DNA of 64,000 nucleotides from Streptomyces sp. 11x1 (GCF_032598905.1 NZ_CP122458.1:2294001-2358000); one strand, 5' to 3'; shown: positions 26,850-38,734, numbered from the stretch's first letter. Numbers and translations are program-made. Notes: generated by a model not told the origin, from the letters alone.

Positions 26850-27788
26850 TCAGTCCTCACCGCGCAGATCCGTCACCCTCTCCAGCAGGATCGGCTCCCA
26901 CGCGCGACGCAGCCGGTGACGGAGGACGGGGAGGGGCACGGCGGCACGCCCCTGAAGGCCCTCCGCGAGGATGACGACCGTGTCGCAGCGGGCCAGCCAG
27001 AGTCCGCGCAGACAGGGGCGGACGCCGTAGCCGGCCAGCGTCGCGGCACGGACGGCGGCCGGTGAGCCGACGGCCGCGGCGAGGCCGGCGATGTCCTCGG
27101 CGGGGTCGCCGACGGCCGCGTCGGTCCAGCCGAGCACCCCCCGGACCCGGCCGTCGGCGCTGACGACGAGGTGGTCGCCGGTGAGCCCGTGGTGGACCAG
27201 GACGGCGGCCGGCGCCGTCAGCTGCGCCGCCGTCGCCGACGTCAGCTGCCCGAGCCGCCGCGCGTCGAACTCGTCGGCCTCGGCGAGCAGGCGCGCCGCC
27301 CGTCCCGCCGCCGCCCGCAGCGCCTCCAGCGGGCGCGCGGCAAGCCGCGGCACCCCGAGCGCCTCGGCCTGCCGCGGCGGCACCTCGCGCAGCCCCGTGA
27401 GGAGCGCCGCCAGGTCGGCCTCGCCCACGGCGGACACCTCGTGCTCCTCGGCCGTGCCCCCGGCCAGCCGCGTGTCCAGTGTGTAGGTGAGCCCTCCGGA
27501 CCACTCGCCGTGCGCGACGCTCACCGGCACGGCGACGCCGATGTGCGGGCGGACCAGGTCCCGCAGCCGCAGTTCGCGTCGTTGCGGTCCGACGCCGTGC
27601 CGGTCGGTCACGAGGCGAAGGACATGGCGGGTGCCGACCCACCAGGTGCCGTGCGTGTCGTCCCCGGCGACGGGTCGCACGTCGGGGCCGCCCGCGCCCT
27701 TGCCGCCGGTCCTGCCCGCCCCGTTCTTCAGCAGGGAACGGACCAGCCTGCGGACGCTGTCCGCGGTGGGTGTCGGTGCCTGGGTCAT
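26850..27788 (-). CDS. APH-family protein with degenerate active site (probable pseudokinase)
   Basis: A 312-residue protein with the overall aminoglycoside/macrolide phosphotransferase fold: an N-lobe around GTRHVLRLV and a C-lobe with LVHHGLTGDHLVVSADGRV followed by GVLGWTDAAVGDPAED. In active relatives the loop reads H(G/x)D-L-x4-N/H and the metal motif is (I/L)DW. Here the catalytic Asp is replaced by Gly (HHGL) and the metal Asp of DW is also Gly (GW). Phosphotransfer seems unlikely, so a binding or regulatory role is suggested. The frame is intact with normal codon use, so it is probably expressed. It precedes the M24 peptidase gene in the opposite sense of genomic order, but the two are on the same strand and close. 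Confidence 0.75.
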   Translation of the reverse strand: MTQAPTPTADSVRRLVRSLLKNGAGRTGGKGAGGPDVRPVAGDDTHGTWWVGTRHVLRLVTDRHGVGPQRRELRLRDLVRPHIGVAVPVSVAHGEWSGGLTYTLDTRLAGGTAEEHEVSAVGEADLAALLTGLREVPPRQAEALGVPRLAARPLEALRAAAGRAARLLAEADEFDARRLGQLTSATAAQLTAPAAVLVHHGLTGDHLVVSADGRVRGVLGWTDAAVGDPAEDIAGLAAAVGSPAAVRAATLAGYGVRPCLRGLWLARCDTVVILAEGLQGRAAVPLPVLRHRLRRAWEPILLERVTDLRGED

Positions 27789-27835
27789 GGTCGCGCCGTC
27801 GTCCGGGGGTCAGGGGAGCGGGGGTACGGGAAGGG

Positions 27836-28948
27836 TCACTCGACCACCGCCATCTCCCGGGATGTGTTGTTGAGGCGCCGGCCGCCGTCCTCCGTGACCG
27901 TCACGATGTCCTCGATGCGGACGCCGAAACGGCCCGGCAGATAGACACCGGGTTCGACCGAGAAGCACATGCCGGGCACCAGGGGCTGTTCCTCCCCCTC
28001 GATCATGTACGGCGGCTCGTGGGTGGTGACACCGATGCCGTGCCCGGTGCGGTGGATGAAGCGGTCGCCGTACCCGGCCTCGACGATGACCGCGCGGGCG
28101 GCCCGGTCGACGTCCTGGCAGGCCGCGCCGGGACGCACGGCTCGGAACCCCGCCTCCTGGGCGGCCCGCACGAGGTCGTGCACCTCGCGTTCCTCGGCGG
28201 CCGGTTCGCCGACGTGGACCGTACGGGAGGTGTCGGAGCCGTAGCCGTCCCTGAGGCCGCCGAAGTCGAGGACGACCATGTCGCCGTGCCCGATGACCCG
28301 GTCGCCCGCCTCGTGGTGCGGGTTGGCGCCGTTCGGGCCCGAGGCGACGATGCTGAAGTCCACCTGGGAGTGCCCGAACCGCCGCAGCAGGTCGGCGAGG
28401 TCGGCGGCGACGTCGCTCTCGCGGCGCCCGGCGAAGGGCACCTGCCGGATCTCGTCGTACGCCCGGTCGGCCGCCGCGCCGGCCGCCGCCATCAGCTCCA
28501 GCTCCGCCGCGTCCTTCACGGCCCGGAGCATGGGCAGCGCCTCGGTGAGCGCGACGAACGCCGTGCCCGGCAGCCGACGCTGAAGGCCCAGCAGGTGCAG
28601 GGTCCAGGCGTTGTCGCTGATGCCGAAGCGGCCGCGGGGCCCGAGGACGGAGACGGCCGCCTCGTAGGGGTCCTGGCCGTCGGCCCAGTCGCGCAGGGTC
28701 AGCGCGGGTCCGCCGGGTGCCCCGGCGGCGTCGGGGGCCTCCAGGGTGGGCACCACCAGCACCGGGTCCTCACCGTCGCGCAGCACCAGCATCGTCAGCC
28801 GCTCGGTCTCGGGCGGCCGGTGCCCCGTTAGCCACACCAGGTCCGGGCCGGGCGCGACCAGCAGCCCGTCGAGCCCGGCGTCCGCCGCGGCCCGCGCCGC
28901 GCGCCGCATCCGGGCCCGGTGGTCGTCGGTGGTGAAGGGGGCGCTCAT
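27836..28948 (-). CDS. M24-family metallopeptidase (Xaa-Pro aminopeptidase-like)
   Basis: A 370-residue protein with a creatinase-like N-domain (about residues 1-150) and a pita-bread C-domain. The five metal ligands are present: Asp in VVLDFGG, Asp in GSDTSRTV, His in HRTGHGIG, Glu in SVEPGVY and Glu in VRIEDIV. It should remove N-terminal residues before proline in the cytoplasm. ATG 28948 follows a GGAGG site and is preferred to the frame's first start at 29032. The APH-like gene lies 47 bases downstream on the same strand and may be co-transcribed. Confidence 0.9.
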   Translation of the reverse strand: MSAPFTTDDHRARMRRAARAAADAGLDGLLVAPGPDLVWLTGHRPPETERLTMLVLRDGEDPVLVVPTLEAPDAAGAPGGPALTLRDWADGQDPYEAAVSVLGPRGRFGISDNAWTLHLLGLQRRLPGTAFVALTEALPMLRAVKDAAELELMAAAGAAADRAYDEIRQVPFAGRRESDVAADLADLLRRFGHSQVDFSIVASGPNGANPHHEAGDRVIGHGDMVVLDFGGLRDGYGSDTSRTVHVGEPAAEEREVHDLVRAAQEAGFRAVRPGAACQDVDRAARAVIVEAGYGDRFIHRTGHGIGVTTHEPPYMIEGEEQPLVPGMCFSVEPGVYLPGRFGVRIEDIVTVTEDGGRRLNNTSREMAVVE

Positions 28949-29115
28949 CCATGCCTCCGCGTGCTCGGAGTTCCCTGGGGCTACGGGCAGCATCCTGCCC
29001 CTCCGCCGCACCGCACGCGAGCCGATTGGCACGTGGCGTCAACTGTCGTACGGCCCGCGCGGCGGCTCCGGCCAGTGCGTTCCACACCGCGGCCGAGCTC
29101 TCCCCCACCAACCCC

Positions 29116-29158
29116 CACTAATGCTTGCGTGTTGCCTTCCCATTAGCACTAATGCTTG
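29116..29158. promoter_or_regulatory. Direct and inverted repeats upstream of the metallophosphoesterase gene
   Basis: CACTAATGCTTG occurs twice (29116-29127 and 29147-29158), 31 bases apart, about 3 helical turns. The second copy overlaps the perfect palindrome CATTAGCACTAATG (29141-29154). The site lies in an unusually AT-rich stretch 46 bases before the ATG at 29205 and looks like an operator or promoter-proximal protein-binding site. Confidence 0.55.
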
Positions 29159-29204
29159 GATTCGAGTGTTCCATTAAGGCGACGCCCGAGGGAGGCGTAC
29201 GACG

Positions 29205-29960
29205 ATGCTCGTACTCGCGCACATCAGTGATCTGCATCTGGACGGGAGCGACCGAGCCAGCCGGCGGGCCGAGCGGGTGCGGGATCTGCTGTGGGGGCTG
29301 CCGGGCCCGGTGGACGCGCTGCTGGTGACGGGGGACATCGCGGACCACGGCACGGAGGCCGAGTACGAGGAGGCGGCCCGTCTGCTGGGGCTGCGCGGGG
29401 GCGGGGCGCCCTTCCCGGTGCTGACCTGCCCGGGCAACCACGACAGCCGGGCCCCCTACCGCAAGGCGCTGCTCGGGGAGCCGCCGACCGACGGGCCGGT
29501 CAACAGCGTGCACGTCTTCCCGGACGCGGCCGTCCTGATGTGCGACACCAGCGTCCCGGGGCAGGACGAGGGCGCACTGGACGCGCAGACCCACGCCTGG
29601 ATCGAGGAGACCCTGGACGGGCTCGACGGCGACCGGCCCGTCCTGCTCGCCTTCCACCACCCGCCGGTGGCGCTCCACCACCCACTCCCGGACCGGTACC
29701 GGCTGGGCCGGTCCGCGAAGCTCGGCCGACTGCTGGAACGCCGGCCGGAGATCGCGGGGATCATCACCGGTCACGCCCACACACCGGCAGCGACCACCTT
29801 CGCCGGGCGTCCGCTGGTCGTAGGACCCGGGGTCACCTGGACGCTGCGGCTGCCCTGGGAGGGCGACGCGGTCGCGGACCGGGAGGCACCGCCCGGGTTC
29901 GCCTTCCATGTCCTGGACGACGAGGGGCGGCTGACCAGTCACTTCAGGGTGGCCGCGTAG
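29205..29960 (+). CDS. Metallophosphoesterase (CpdA-like)
   Basis: A 251-residue calcineurin-like phosphoesterase. The canonical blocks appear in order: ISDLHLDG (D-x-H), VTGDIADHG (GD), CPGNHDSR (GNHD), AFHHPPVA (H) and GHAHTPAA (GHxH). These bind two metal ions; the closest class is CpdA-type cyclic nucleotide phosphodiesterase, so cAMP hydrolysis is possible but not proven. It ends 16 bases before the PDZ gene stop and is convergent with it. Repeat elements 46-90 bases upstream suggest specific regulation. Confidence 0.9.
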   Translation: MLVLAHISDLHLDGSDRASRRAERVRDLLWGLPGPVDALLVTGDIADHGTEAEYEEAARLLGLRGGGAPFPVLTCPGNHDSRAPYRKALLGEPPTDGPVNSVHVFPDAAVLMCDTSVPGQDEGALDAQTHAWIEETLDGLDGDRPVLLAFHHPPVALHHPLPDRYRLGRSAKLGRLLERRPEIAGIITGHAHTPAATTFAGRPLVVGPGVTWTLRLPWEGDAVADREAPPGFAFHVLDDEGRLTSHFRVAA

Positions 29961-29976
29961 GGGGCGGCGGGGCCGC

Positions 29977-30672
29977 TCAGGTCACGACGCCCGGGACCGC
30001 GACCAGGTACCGCCGGGTGCCGTTCGCGTGGCGCACGAGGAGTTTCAGGGCCACCCCGGGGCGCGCGGCGGCGACGGCCCGCGCCAGGTCGGAGGCCGAG
30101 CCGGTCCGGGTGTGGCCCAGGGCGAGGACGGTGTCACCACGGACCAGGCCGGCCGCGTGGCCGGGGCCGGGTACGTGGACACCGACGACGAGCGCGCCGC
30201 GACCCGCCGGCCCCGCGGACGTGGGAGCGATGGAGGGTGCGGATGCGGGGGCGGATGCAGGCGCGGGCGCGGGTGCATCGACGGCTTCGACGCCGAGCGT
30301 GGGGCGGGTGGGCGCGCCGATGCCGGGTGACACCGAACTCCCCTGCCCCGGCGCCGACTTGGGCAGGCCGCCCCGCGCCCGGTGGCCAGCGTCGGCCCCG
30401 GCGCCGGGGCGGCCGACGGCTCCTCGCTCGCCTGCGGCCCGCTCCCGCAGCTCCGCAAGTCTGCTCATGCCGATCACCGTGGCGCCCATCGTGCCCAGCC
30501 CGACGCCCGACAGGACGAGGGCGGCGCAAGCGGCCAGGGCGAGCAGCAGGGTGACGAGTCGCTGCCGGGCGCGGCGGGGCGCGGCGTGCGGACGCCGGGT
30601 CGGGCCGGACGGGCGGTCGCCGCAGGGCTCCCCGCCGGGCATGGGTTTGGGCCGCAACGCTGTCTGTTCCAT
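29977..30672 (-). CDS. PDZ-domain membrane protein
   Basis: A 231-residue protein with a basic cytoplasmic N-terminus, one membrane segment (about residues 40-65, RLVTLLLALAACAALVL), an Ala/Pro/Gly-rich extracellular linker and a C-terminal PDZ domain (VVGVHVPGPGHAAGLVRGDTV...). PDZ domains of this kind are found in DegP/S2P-like proteases, but no protease domain is present, so this is probably a substrate-recognition or scaffolding factor. ATG 30672 is preferred to earlier in-frame starts because GGAGG lies 8 bases upstream. Confidence 0.82.
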   Translation of the reverse strand: MEQTALRPKPMPGGEPCGDRPSGPTRRPHAAPRRARQRLVTLLLALAACAALVLSGVGLGTMGATVIGMSRLAELRERAAGERGAVGRPGAGADAGHRARGGLPKSAPGQGSSVSPGIGAPTRPTLGVEAVDAPAPAPASAPASAPSIAPTSAGPAGRGALVVGVHVPGPGHAAGLVRGDTVLALGHTRTGSASDLARAVAAARPGVALKLLVRHANGTRRYLVAVPGVVT

Positions 30673-30762
30673 GGTGGCCACCTCCGGCCGGAGACCTACC
30701 CGGGGCGCCATGGCACGACGAGCCACGAAAGAGTGAGACTGACGCCCCGTCACATCGGGTGT

Positions 30763-31635
30763 CTAGAGCCGCTTGGCGCCGGTCAGCTCCCGCACCAGTG
30801 CCGCCGCCGCCCCGCCGGGCGTTCCGCCGTGGACGATCTCCGTACGGTGCACGAGGCGTGGTGCGACGAGGGGCACGGCGACCGCGCCGGGGACGTCGAC
30901 GGCGAAGCCGCGCGGCAGGACGGTCAGTCCGTGTCCGGCGGCGGCGAGGGTGGTGAGGGTGCGCAGGTCGGTGCCCTCGTACCGGAGGGCGGTGCGGACA
31001 CCGCCGGTGCCGCTCGCGGTGCGGAGCCGGTCCAGCGGGAGGCCGGCGCCCGGGGCGTCGAGCCAGCGGGCGTCGACGAGGTCGGTGAGGCGGAGGCCGG
31101 GGCGGCGTGCGAAGGGGTGGTCGGCGGGCAGCAGGACGCAGACGGGTTCCTCGCCGACGCCCCGGGTGGTCAGGGGTGCCACGTCGGGGAGTCGGAGAGG
31201 GTCACTGGGGGCGGCGAGCCCGTCGACCAGACCGAGGTCGGCGGCGCCCGTGGCGACGGCCGCCGGGATCTCGTCGCGGGCGAGGGTCCGCAGGGTCACG
31301 CCGGCTGCGGGCAGCACGGCGAGGACACGGGGGCCGAGAGCCGTCGGGGTCACCGCGAGGGTGAGCCCGTGCTCGGGTGCGGACGCGATCCGGACGACGT
31401 CGGCGCGGGCCGCCTCCAGACGCAGCAGCAGGGGCCCGGCGTGTTCGAGGAGCCGCTCGCCCGCCGCCGTGGGCAGCACGGGGCGCCGGGTCAGCAGCGG
31501 GGCACCGAGGTCCTGCTCCAGCGCGGCGATGTGCTGGGACACCGCGGACTGGGTGTAGCCCAGCTCGCGCGCGGCCTCGGAGAAGGAGGCGAGTCGGGCC
31601 ACGGTGACATACGTACGCAGCAGATGCGGGTCCAT
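30763..31635 (-). CDS. LysR-family transcriptional regulator
   Basis: A 290-residue LysR regulator. The N-terminal winged helix-turn-helix has SFSEAARELGYTQSAVSQHIAALE, cut here at the recognition helix region, and the rest is the LysR substrate-binding domain with two lobes. ATG 31635 is selected because the homologous N-terminus (MDPHLLRTYVTVA) begins there. It is divergent from the CTP-synthase-like amidotransferase gene, the usual arrangement for a LysR and its target; the effector is not predictable. Confidence 0.9.
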   Translation of the reverse strand: MDPHLLRTYVTVARLASFSEAARELGYTQSAVSQHIAALEQDLGAPLLTRRPVLPTAAGERLLEHAGPLLLRLEAARADVVRIASAPEHGLTLAVTPTALGPRVLAVLPAAGVTLRTLARDEIPAAVATGAADLGLVDGLAAPSDPLRLPDVAPLTTRGVGEEPVCVLLPADHPFARRPGLRLTDLVDARWLDAPGAGLPLDRLRTASGTGGVRTALRYEGTDLRTLTTLAAAGHGLTVLPRGFAVDVPGAVAVPLVAPRLVHRTEIVHGGTPGGAAAALVRELTGAKRL

Positions 31636-31761
31636 GGCGGAAAGGATCGCGCACCGGCCGGCCGCGGGTTCGTCGGCGGCCCTCACCAGGACTGCTCATC
31701 AGGACTACTTATCGGGGATGCGTAAATCATCGTTGGACGTGAAGTCGGGGCCGCGCCCAGG
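31636..31761. promoter_or_regulatory. Divergent promoter region with CAGGACT repeats, likely LysR target
   Basis: Between the LysR and amidotransferase starts are CAGGACTGCTCAT and CAGGACTACTTAT (about 31687 and 31700), near-identical tandem units, followed by the AT-rich GCGTAAATCATCGTTGG. A T-N11-A-type LysR box could fit here. No experimental support. Confidence 0.45.
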
Positions 31762-34778
<3,017 letters not shown>

Positions 34779-34844
34779 CTACCCGTGGCCTCCGGCCGGC
34801 ATCCGGATGGGGGCACATGATCACACCATCGCGTGAACCTGGGG

Positions 34845-34950
34845 GGTTCTCGCCCCCGCCGCCCCTACCCGTCCCGTCCTCAGGGGCTGCGCCCCTCCAC
34901 CCCCACACGTCCGTCCGGTGGGGGTTCTCGCGCAGTTCCCCGCGCCCCTT
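34845..34950 (-). repeat. Dispersed GC-rich intergenic repeat, copy 4 (long form)
   Basis: A ~105-bp version beginning GGTTCTCGCCCCCGCCGCCC and ending in TTCTCGCGCAGTTCCCCGCG then CCCCTT. It matches the terminal stretch of this window (63904 onward) over almost its full length, in the same orientation, with a few substitutions. It lies upstream of geoA and downstream of the ARMT1-like gene. Confidence 0.7.
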
Positions 34951-34979
34951 GAGGAGCTGGGGCTGTGCCCCGCTCCCCG

Positions 34980-36134
34980 TCACATGCGCAGCTGGATCAC
35001 GGCCCTCGTGCCGCTCGTGCGCCAGTGGTGGCCCTCCGTTGTCGTGAGGGTGGTTTCCGTTTCTGGGGTCAGGCCTGTGATGACGTCCGACTTGAGGGTG
35101 CGCAGGGCCGCCACGGGGGCCGGGAAATAGGAAGTGACCTCCGCGAAGGGGGTGGTGGGGGGCCAGAGGCGGTCGCCCACCAGGCGGCGGTAGTTGAGGT
35201 CGCCCTTCATCACGGTCAGGTCGGCGGAGGCGAAGTCCGCGCGCAGGTCGGCGGGCATGTCCGCGTAGGGCAGCGGGGCGCAGGAGAAGGGGTGGGTGCG
35301 CAGGATCAGGCGGCCTTCGCGGAGCGCCGCGTGCAGTCGGTGCCCTGCGTCGGTCTTCGCCGTGATCAGGTGGCGCACCGCGTCCAGGGTGTCGGCGGTG
35401 GTGGCGTCCGAGACGAAGTACGGGTACGGCTTCAGGTGCAGCAGGGCGCGGTCGAAGTGGCCGTGGGTGAGGAGGAGGTCGACGAGCAGCAGGTCGGGGA
35501 TGAGTTCGCGGCCCGCGTTGTCGGCCACCAGGCAGAGCGTGCGGCCGGCGGAGCCGGACAGCAGGGAGAGGAGCGCGTCGCTGTCGTCCGCGACCAACGG
35601 GGAGTCGGTCGCCTTCTCCTCGGTGCTCTGGAGACGGAAGCCGAGGTCCGCCCGGTTGCCCCAGAGGGAGCCGTGGAGGAGGGCGTCGAGCTGGTCGGGC
35701 AGGGGGCGTTCCGCCAGGGGGCCGAGGGCGGTGAGTTCGGCGGCGGCCTCGGGGGTCTCCAGTTCGGCCAGTTTGAAGGGGCGGAACGGGTCGACTCCCT
35801 GCCAGGGGCCGGGGTCGAAGTAGCCGACGGCGCGCAGGAGTTGGCGGTAGAAACAGCTCTCGGCGGCCAGGAAGGGGAGGGAGAACCAGGAGCTGCCGGC
35901 ATAGCGGCGGGCGTCCCAGGTGTCCCACCAGTCGTCGTCGGCCGGTGGCGCGACGGTGCCGTGGAGCGTGTCGTGCAGCAACTCGTCCAGCGCGCGGCGC
36001 TGTTGGGGACCGTAGGGCGTGGCGTCCTGGACCTTGCGGATGAGGGCGGGGTGCCGTTCGGCGAGGACGCTGTGCGGGAAGGAGGCCGGGTCGTCGCCGC
36101 GGACCACCGGGGCGGAGGCGGGGGCTTCAGGCAT
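34980..36134 (-). CDS. Damage-control phosphatase, ARMT1 (DUF89) family
   Basis: A 384-residue DUF89 protein. The metal-binding and phosphate-binding segments are visible: SLWGNRADL, VADNAGRELIPD and LTVMKGDLNYRRL. This family hydrolyses unwanted or toxic sugar phosphates and related metabolites in the cytoplasm. Its ATG overlaps the upstream gene by 8 bases (36127-36134), so the two are one operon. It was clearly distinct from the PanK-linked group II. Preferred substrate unknown. Confidence 0.87.
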   Translation of the reverse strand: MPEAPASAPVVRGDDPASFPHSVLAERHPALIRKVQDATPYGPQQRRALDELLHDTLHGTVAPPADDDWWDTWDARRYAGSSWFSLPFLAAESCFYRQLLRAVGYFDPGPWQGVDPFRPFKLAELETPEAAAELTALGPLAERPLPDQLDALLHGSLWGNRADLGFRLQSTEEKATDSPLVADDSDALLSLLSGSAGRTLCLVADNAGRELIPDLLLVDLLLTHGHFDRALLHLKPYPYFVSDATTADTLDAVRHLITAKTDAGHRLHAALREGRLILRTHPFSCAPLPYADMPADLRADFASADLTVMKGDLNYRRLVGDRLWPPTTPFAEVTSYFPAPVAALRTLKSDVITGLTPETETTLTTTEGHHWRTSGTRAVIQLRM

Positions 36135-36759
36135 GGCCGTGGGCTCCTCCGGGGGCGGTGGGGCCGGCGGGTGTGCGGGGCGGCAGTTCCACCTGCTTCA
36201 GTTTCTCGTCGAGTTGCTTGGTGAAGCCGGCCTCGGTCCAGACGTACTTGCGGAACTGGTCCGTCGTCAGCGGACCCGGCCACGGGCTGCCGGTGGGGTA
36301 GAAGACGGACTCGCAGGACGCGCAGAAGCAGGCGGCGGCCCAGAGCTCCTCGGCGCGGGGCCTGCCCGCGGCGACGGTGGCGCGTTCGCGGGCCTCGCCC
36401 CGGACCACCCAGAGGGTGCCGACGAAGAGGAGGACGGCGAGGGCGGCGCCGCCGGTCGTGAAGAGGGGTTTGTCGTTCTGGACTCCGTGCCGGGCGAGGC
36501 CCGCGCAGACGAAGGCCAGGACCATGCCTTCCAGGAAGTGCGTGAAGCTGTCGAACCTCGACTCCACGCCCGGGGCCTTCGCCAGCCGGTCGGAGAGGCC
36601 GGAGCCCGGGGAGTCGGGGGCGGCGCAGGCATCGGGAACCGTGCGCACCGACGACCCCGAGGCACCGCAGCGGGGGCACACCGTCATGACCGGGGCCGCA
36701 CCGAATCCCCCGGCCGACGTCTGCTTCGCTTCCTCGGACTTCTCTGTCGCCATGCGCAT
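36127..36759 (-). CDS. Membrane protein with a CxxC zinc-binding motif
   Basis: A 210-residue protein of unknown family. An N-terminal CPRCG motif (about residue 28) and a CASCE motif (about residue 154) suggest a split metal site. Between them are two probable membrane segments (FLEGMVLAFVCAGLARHG and TTGGAALAVLLFVGTLWVV). The C-terminus is charged, with a KQLDEKLKQ stretch, and ends Pro/Gly/His-rich. It is the first gene of a two-gene operon with the ARMT1-like phosphatase (8-base overlap). No function can be given; a membrane sensor or chaperone for its partner is one possibility. Confidence 0.62.
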   Translation of the reverse strand: MRMATEKSEEAKQTSAGGFGAAPVMTVCPRCGASGSSVRTVPDACAAPDSPGSGLSDRLAKAPGVESRFDSFTHFLEGMVLAFVCAGLARHGVQNDKPLFTTGGAALAVLLFVGTLWVVRGEARERATVAAGRPRAEELWAAACFCASCESVFYPTGSPWPGPLTTDQFRKYVWTEAGFTKQLDEKLKQVELPPRTPAGPTAPGGAHGHA

Positions 36760-36782
36760 ACGCTAACGCCCGGCGTGCATGC

Positions 36783-36826
36783 GCCGGCGGCCGACCGATG
36801 CCCGCTCGCATCGGTCGGCCGCCGGC
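36783..36826. terminator. Very strong hairpin terminator
   Basis: A perfect 19-bp stem: the left arm (36783-36801, starts GCCGGCGGCC) pairs with 36808-36826 around a six-base loop. It lies downstream of the S8 protease gene stop on the minus strand and upstream of the CxxC membrane protein gene, so it should end the protease transcript. Confidence 0.8.
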
Positions 36827-36892
36827 AGTGGGGGGTGGCGGTCCATCGGGTCCGGCCGTTCGGCCGGAATCACGGGCCTGACGGCCCGGGAC

Positions 36893-38734
36893 TCAGAAGG
36901 TCAGCTGCCAGCTGTTCAGCCGGCCGGTGTCCACTGCGGCGACGTCCTGGACGCGCAGCTTCCAGGTGCCGTTGGCGACCTCGCTGGAGGCGTTCACCGA
37001 GTAGGTGGTGACCAGGTTGTCCGCGGAGTCCGAGCTGGAGCTCTTCAGACGGTAGGTCGAGCCGTCGGGGGCCACCAGGTCCAGGACCAGGTCACCGCGG
37101 TAGGTGTGGGTGATGTCCACGCCGACCTGGAGGGCCGAGGGGGCGTTGCCCGTGCGGCCGGTGACGGAGATCGAGGACTCGACCGCCGCGCCGTTGTCCG
37201 GGATGGACAGGGACGTGGTGTTGGTGAAGGTGGTGCCCCCCGTGGAACCTCCACCGGTCACCGCCTGCACCGTCTTGGCCGCGTCGGCGAGGCCGGCGCC
37301 ACAACCGCCCGAGCAGGTACCCGGCAGAGCACGCGAGTTGGTCTTGATCGCGGACTCGATCTGGGCCGGGGTCAGCGCGGAGCTCGCCGACTTCACCAGC
37401 GCGGCGAGGCCCGCGATGTGCGGGGCGGCCATGCTGGTGCCCTGGTAGTAGTCGTACGACTCGCTGCCGGGGGTCGAGGCGCCCGCGTTCAGCGTGGACA
37501 GGATGCCGCCGGTCTCGACGGTGCGGGTCTCGCCGCCGGGGGCCGCGATGTCGACGACCGAGCCGAAGTTCGAGTAGTACGAGCGGGAGCCGGCGCGGTT
37601 GGTGGCCGCCACCGAGATCACGTTGTTGCAGCTGGCCGGCGAGTAGTTGGCCGCGTTGGCGTTGCTGTTGCCGGCCGCGACGACGACCGTGGTGCCGCGG
37701 TTGACGGCGGCGTTGATCGCGGTCTGGGTCGCGGAGGTGCAGGCGCCGCCCCCGCCGAGGCTCATGTTGATGACCTTGGCGACGTTGGTGTTGGCGGGCA
37801 CGCCGGAGACGGTGCCGCCGGACGCCCAGGTGATGGCGTCGATGATGTCGGAGTCGTAGCCGCCACACTTGCCGAGGACCCGCAGCGGGGAGACCTTGGC
37901 GCCGTAGGCGACACCGGCCACACCCTTGCTGTTGTTGGTGACGGCGGCGATGGTGCCGGCCACGTGAGTGCCGTGCCAGGAGGAGGTGCTGGCCGGGTCG
38001 CCCGCGGCGCACTCGCCCGCCGCCGTCCAGTCGCCGGGGTCGGCCGGGTTGCTGTCACGGCCGTTTCCGTCGTTGGCAACGGTGGTGTCGGCGATGAAGT
38101 CGTAGCCGCCGACGATGTTCGCGGCGAGGTCCGAGTGGGCGACGTAACCGGTGTCGATGACGGCGACCGTCACACCGGAACCGGTGGTCTTGTCCCAGGC
38201 GCCTGGCAGGTTCATGCCAGCCGTGGACTCGTAGAGGTCCCACTGCTTGGTGTACTCGGTGTCGTTCGGGGTGGCCAGCGCCTTGTTCAGGCGGTCCGGG
38301 ACGACATAGGCGACCTGCGGGTCGGCCTGGTACTCGGAGATGACGTCGGCGACGTCCGTCTTGGTGAGGTCGTCGCCCAGGTCGACCAGGGCGGCACCGC
38401 TGCCGAGCCGGCGCTGGAAGTCGAGGCTCTCGCCGGCCTCCTTGCCCTTGGCGATGGCATCGGCGTCGGCAGCCTTGTTCGAAGTGGCCTCGGCGGCGCC
38501 GGACTTGTAGCCGACGATCAGGCGCTCGGCGACGGTGCCGGGCGCGGCCTCGGTGGCGCCGGCCACGGCGGGGGCGGCGGTGCCTGCCTTCGCGGACGGG
38601 GCCTGGGCGACGGCGACCGAGGAGGTCATGCCCGCCACCAGGGCGACGGAGACCGCGGCGACGGAGATGAGCTTCCGTCCTGCGGTACGAGAGGGAGAAG
38701 TACGCAAGGGCTTCGCCTTTCGTGGCCTGCTCAT
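36893..38734 (-). CDS. Secreted S8 subtilisin-like serine protease with P-domain
   Basis: A 613-residue exported protease. A signal peptide (hydrophobic LISVAAVSVALVAG near residue 20) is followed by an I9-like propeptide (LIVGYKSGAAEAT ... LGDDLTKTDVADVI, to about 130). The catalytic triad lies in AVIDTGYVAHSDL (Asp), HGTHVAGTI (His) and GTSMAAPHIAG (Ser), and the oxyanion-side CTSATQTAINAAV region is present. The C-terminal ~115 residues form a P-domain (proprotein convertase-like) starting TSLSIPDNGAAVE. ATG 38734 gives the correct signal peptide, although the ribosome-binding site is weak. It should be auto-processed and act outside the cell. Confidence 0.92.
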   Translation of the reverse strand: MSRPRKAKPLRTSPSRTAGRKLISVAAVSVALVAGMTSSVAVAQAPSAKAGTAAPAVAGATEAAPGTVAERLIVGYKSGAAEATSNKAADADAIAKGKEAGESLDFQRRLGSGAALVDLGDDLTKTDVADVISEYQADPQVAYVVPDRLNKALATPNDTEYTKQWDLYESTAGMNLPGAWDKTTGSGVTVAVIDTGYVAHSDLAANIVGGYDFIADTTVANDGNGRDSNPADPGDWTAAGECAAGDPASTSSWHGTHVAGTIAAVTNNSKGVAGVAYGAKVSPLRVLGKCGGYDSDIIDAITWASGGTVSGVPANTNVAKVINMSLGGGGACTSATQTAINAAVNRGTTVVVAAGNSNANAANYSPASCNNVISVAATNRAGSRSYYSNFGSVVDIAAPGGETRTVETGGILSTLNAGASTPGSESYDYYQGTSMAAPHIAGLAALVKSASSALTPAQIESAIKTNSRALPGTCSGGCGAGLADAAKTVQAVTGGGSTGGTTFTNTTSLSIPDNGAAVESSISVTGRTGNAPSALQVGVDITHTYRGDLVLDLVAPDGSTYRLKSSSSDSADNLVTTYSVNASSEVANGTWKLRVQDVAAVDTGRLNSWQLTF

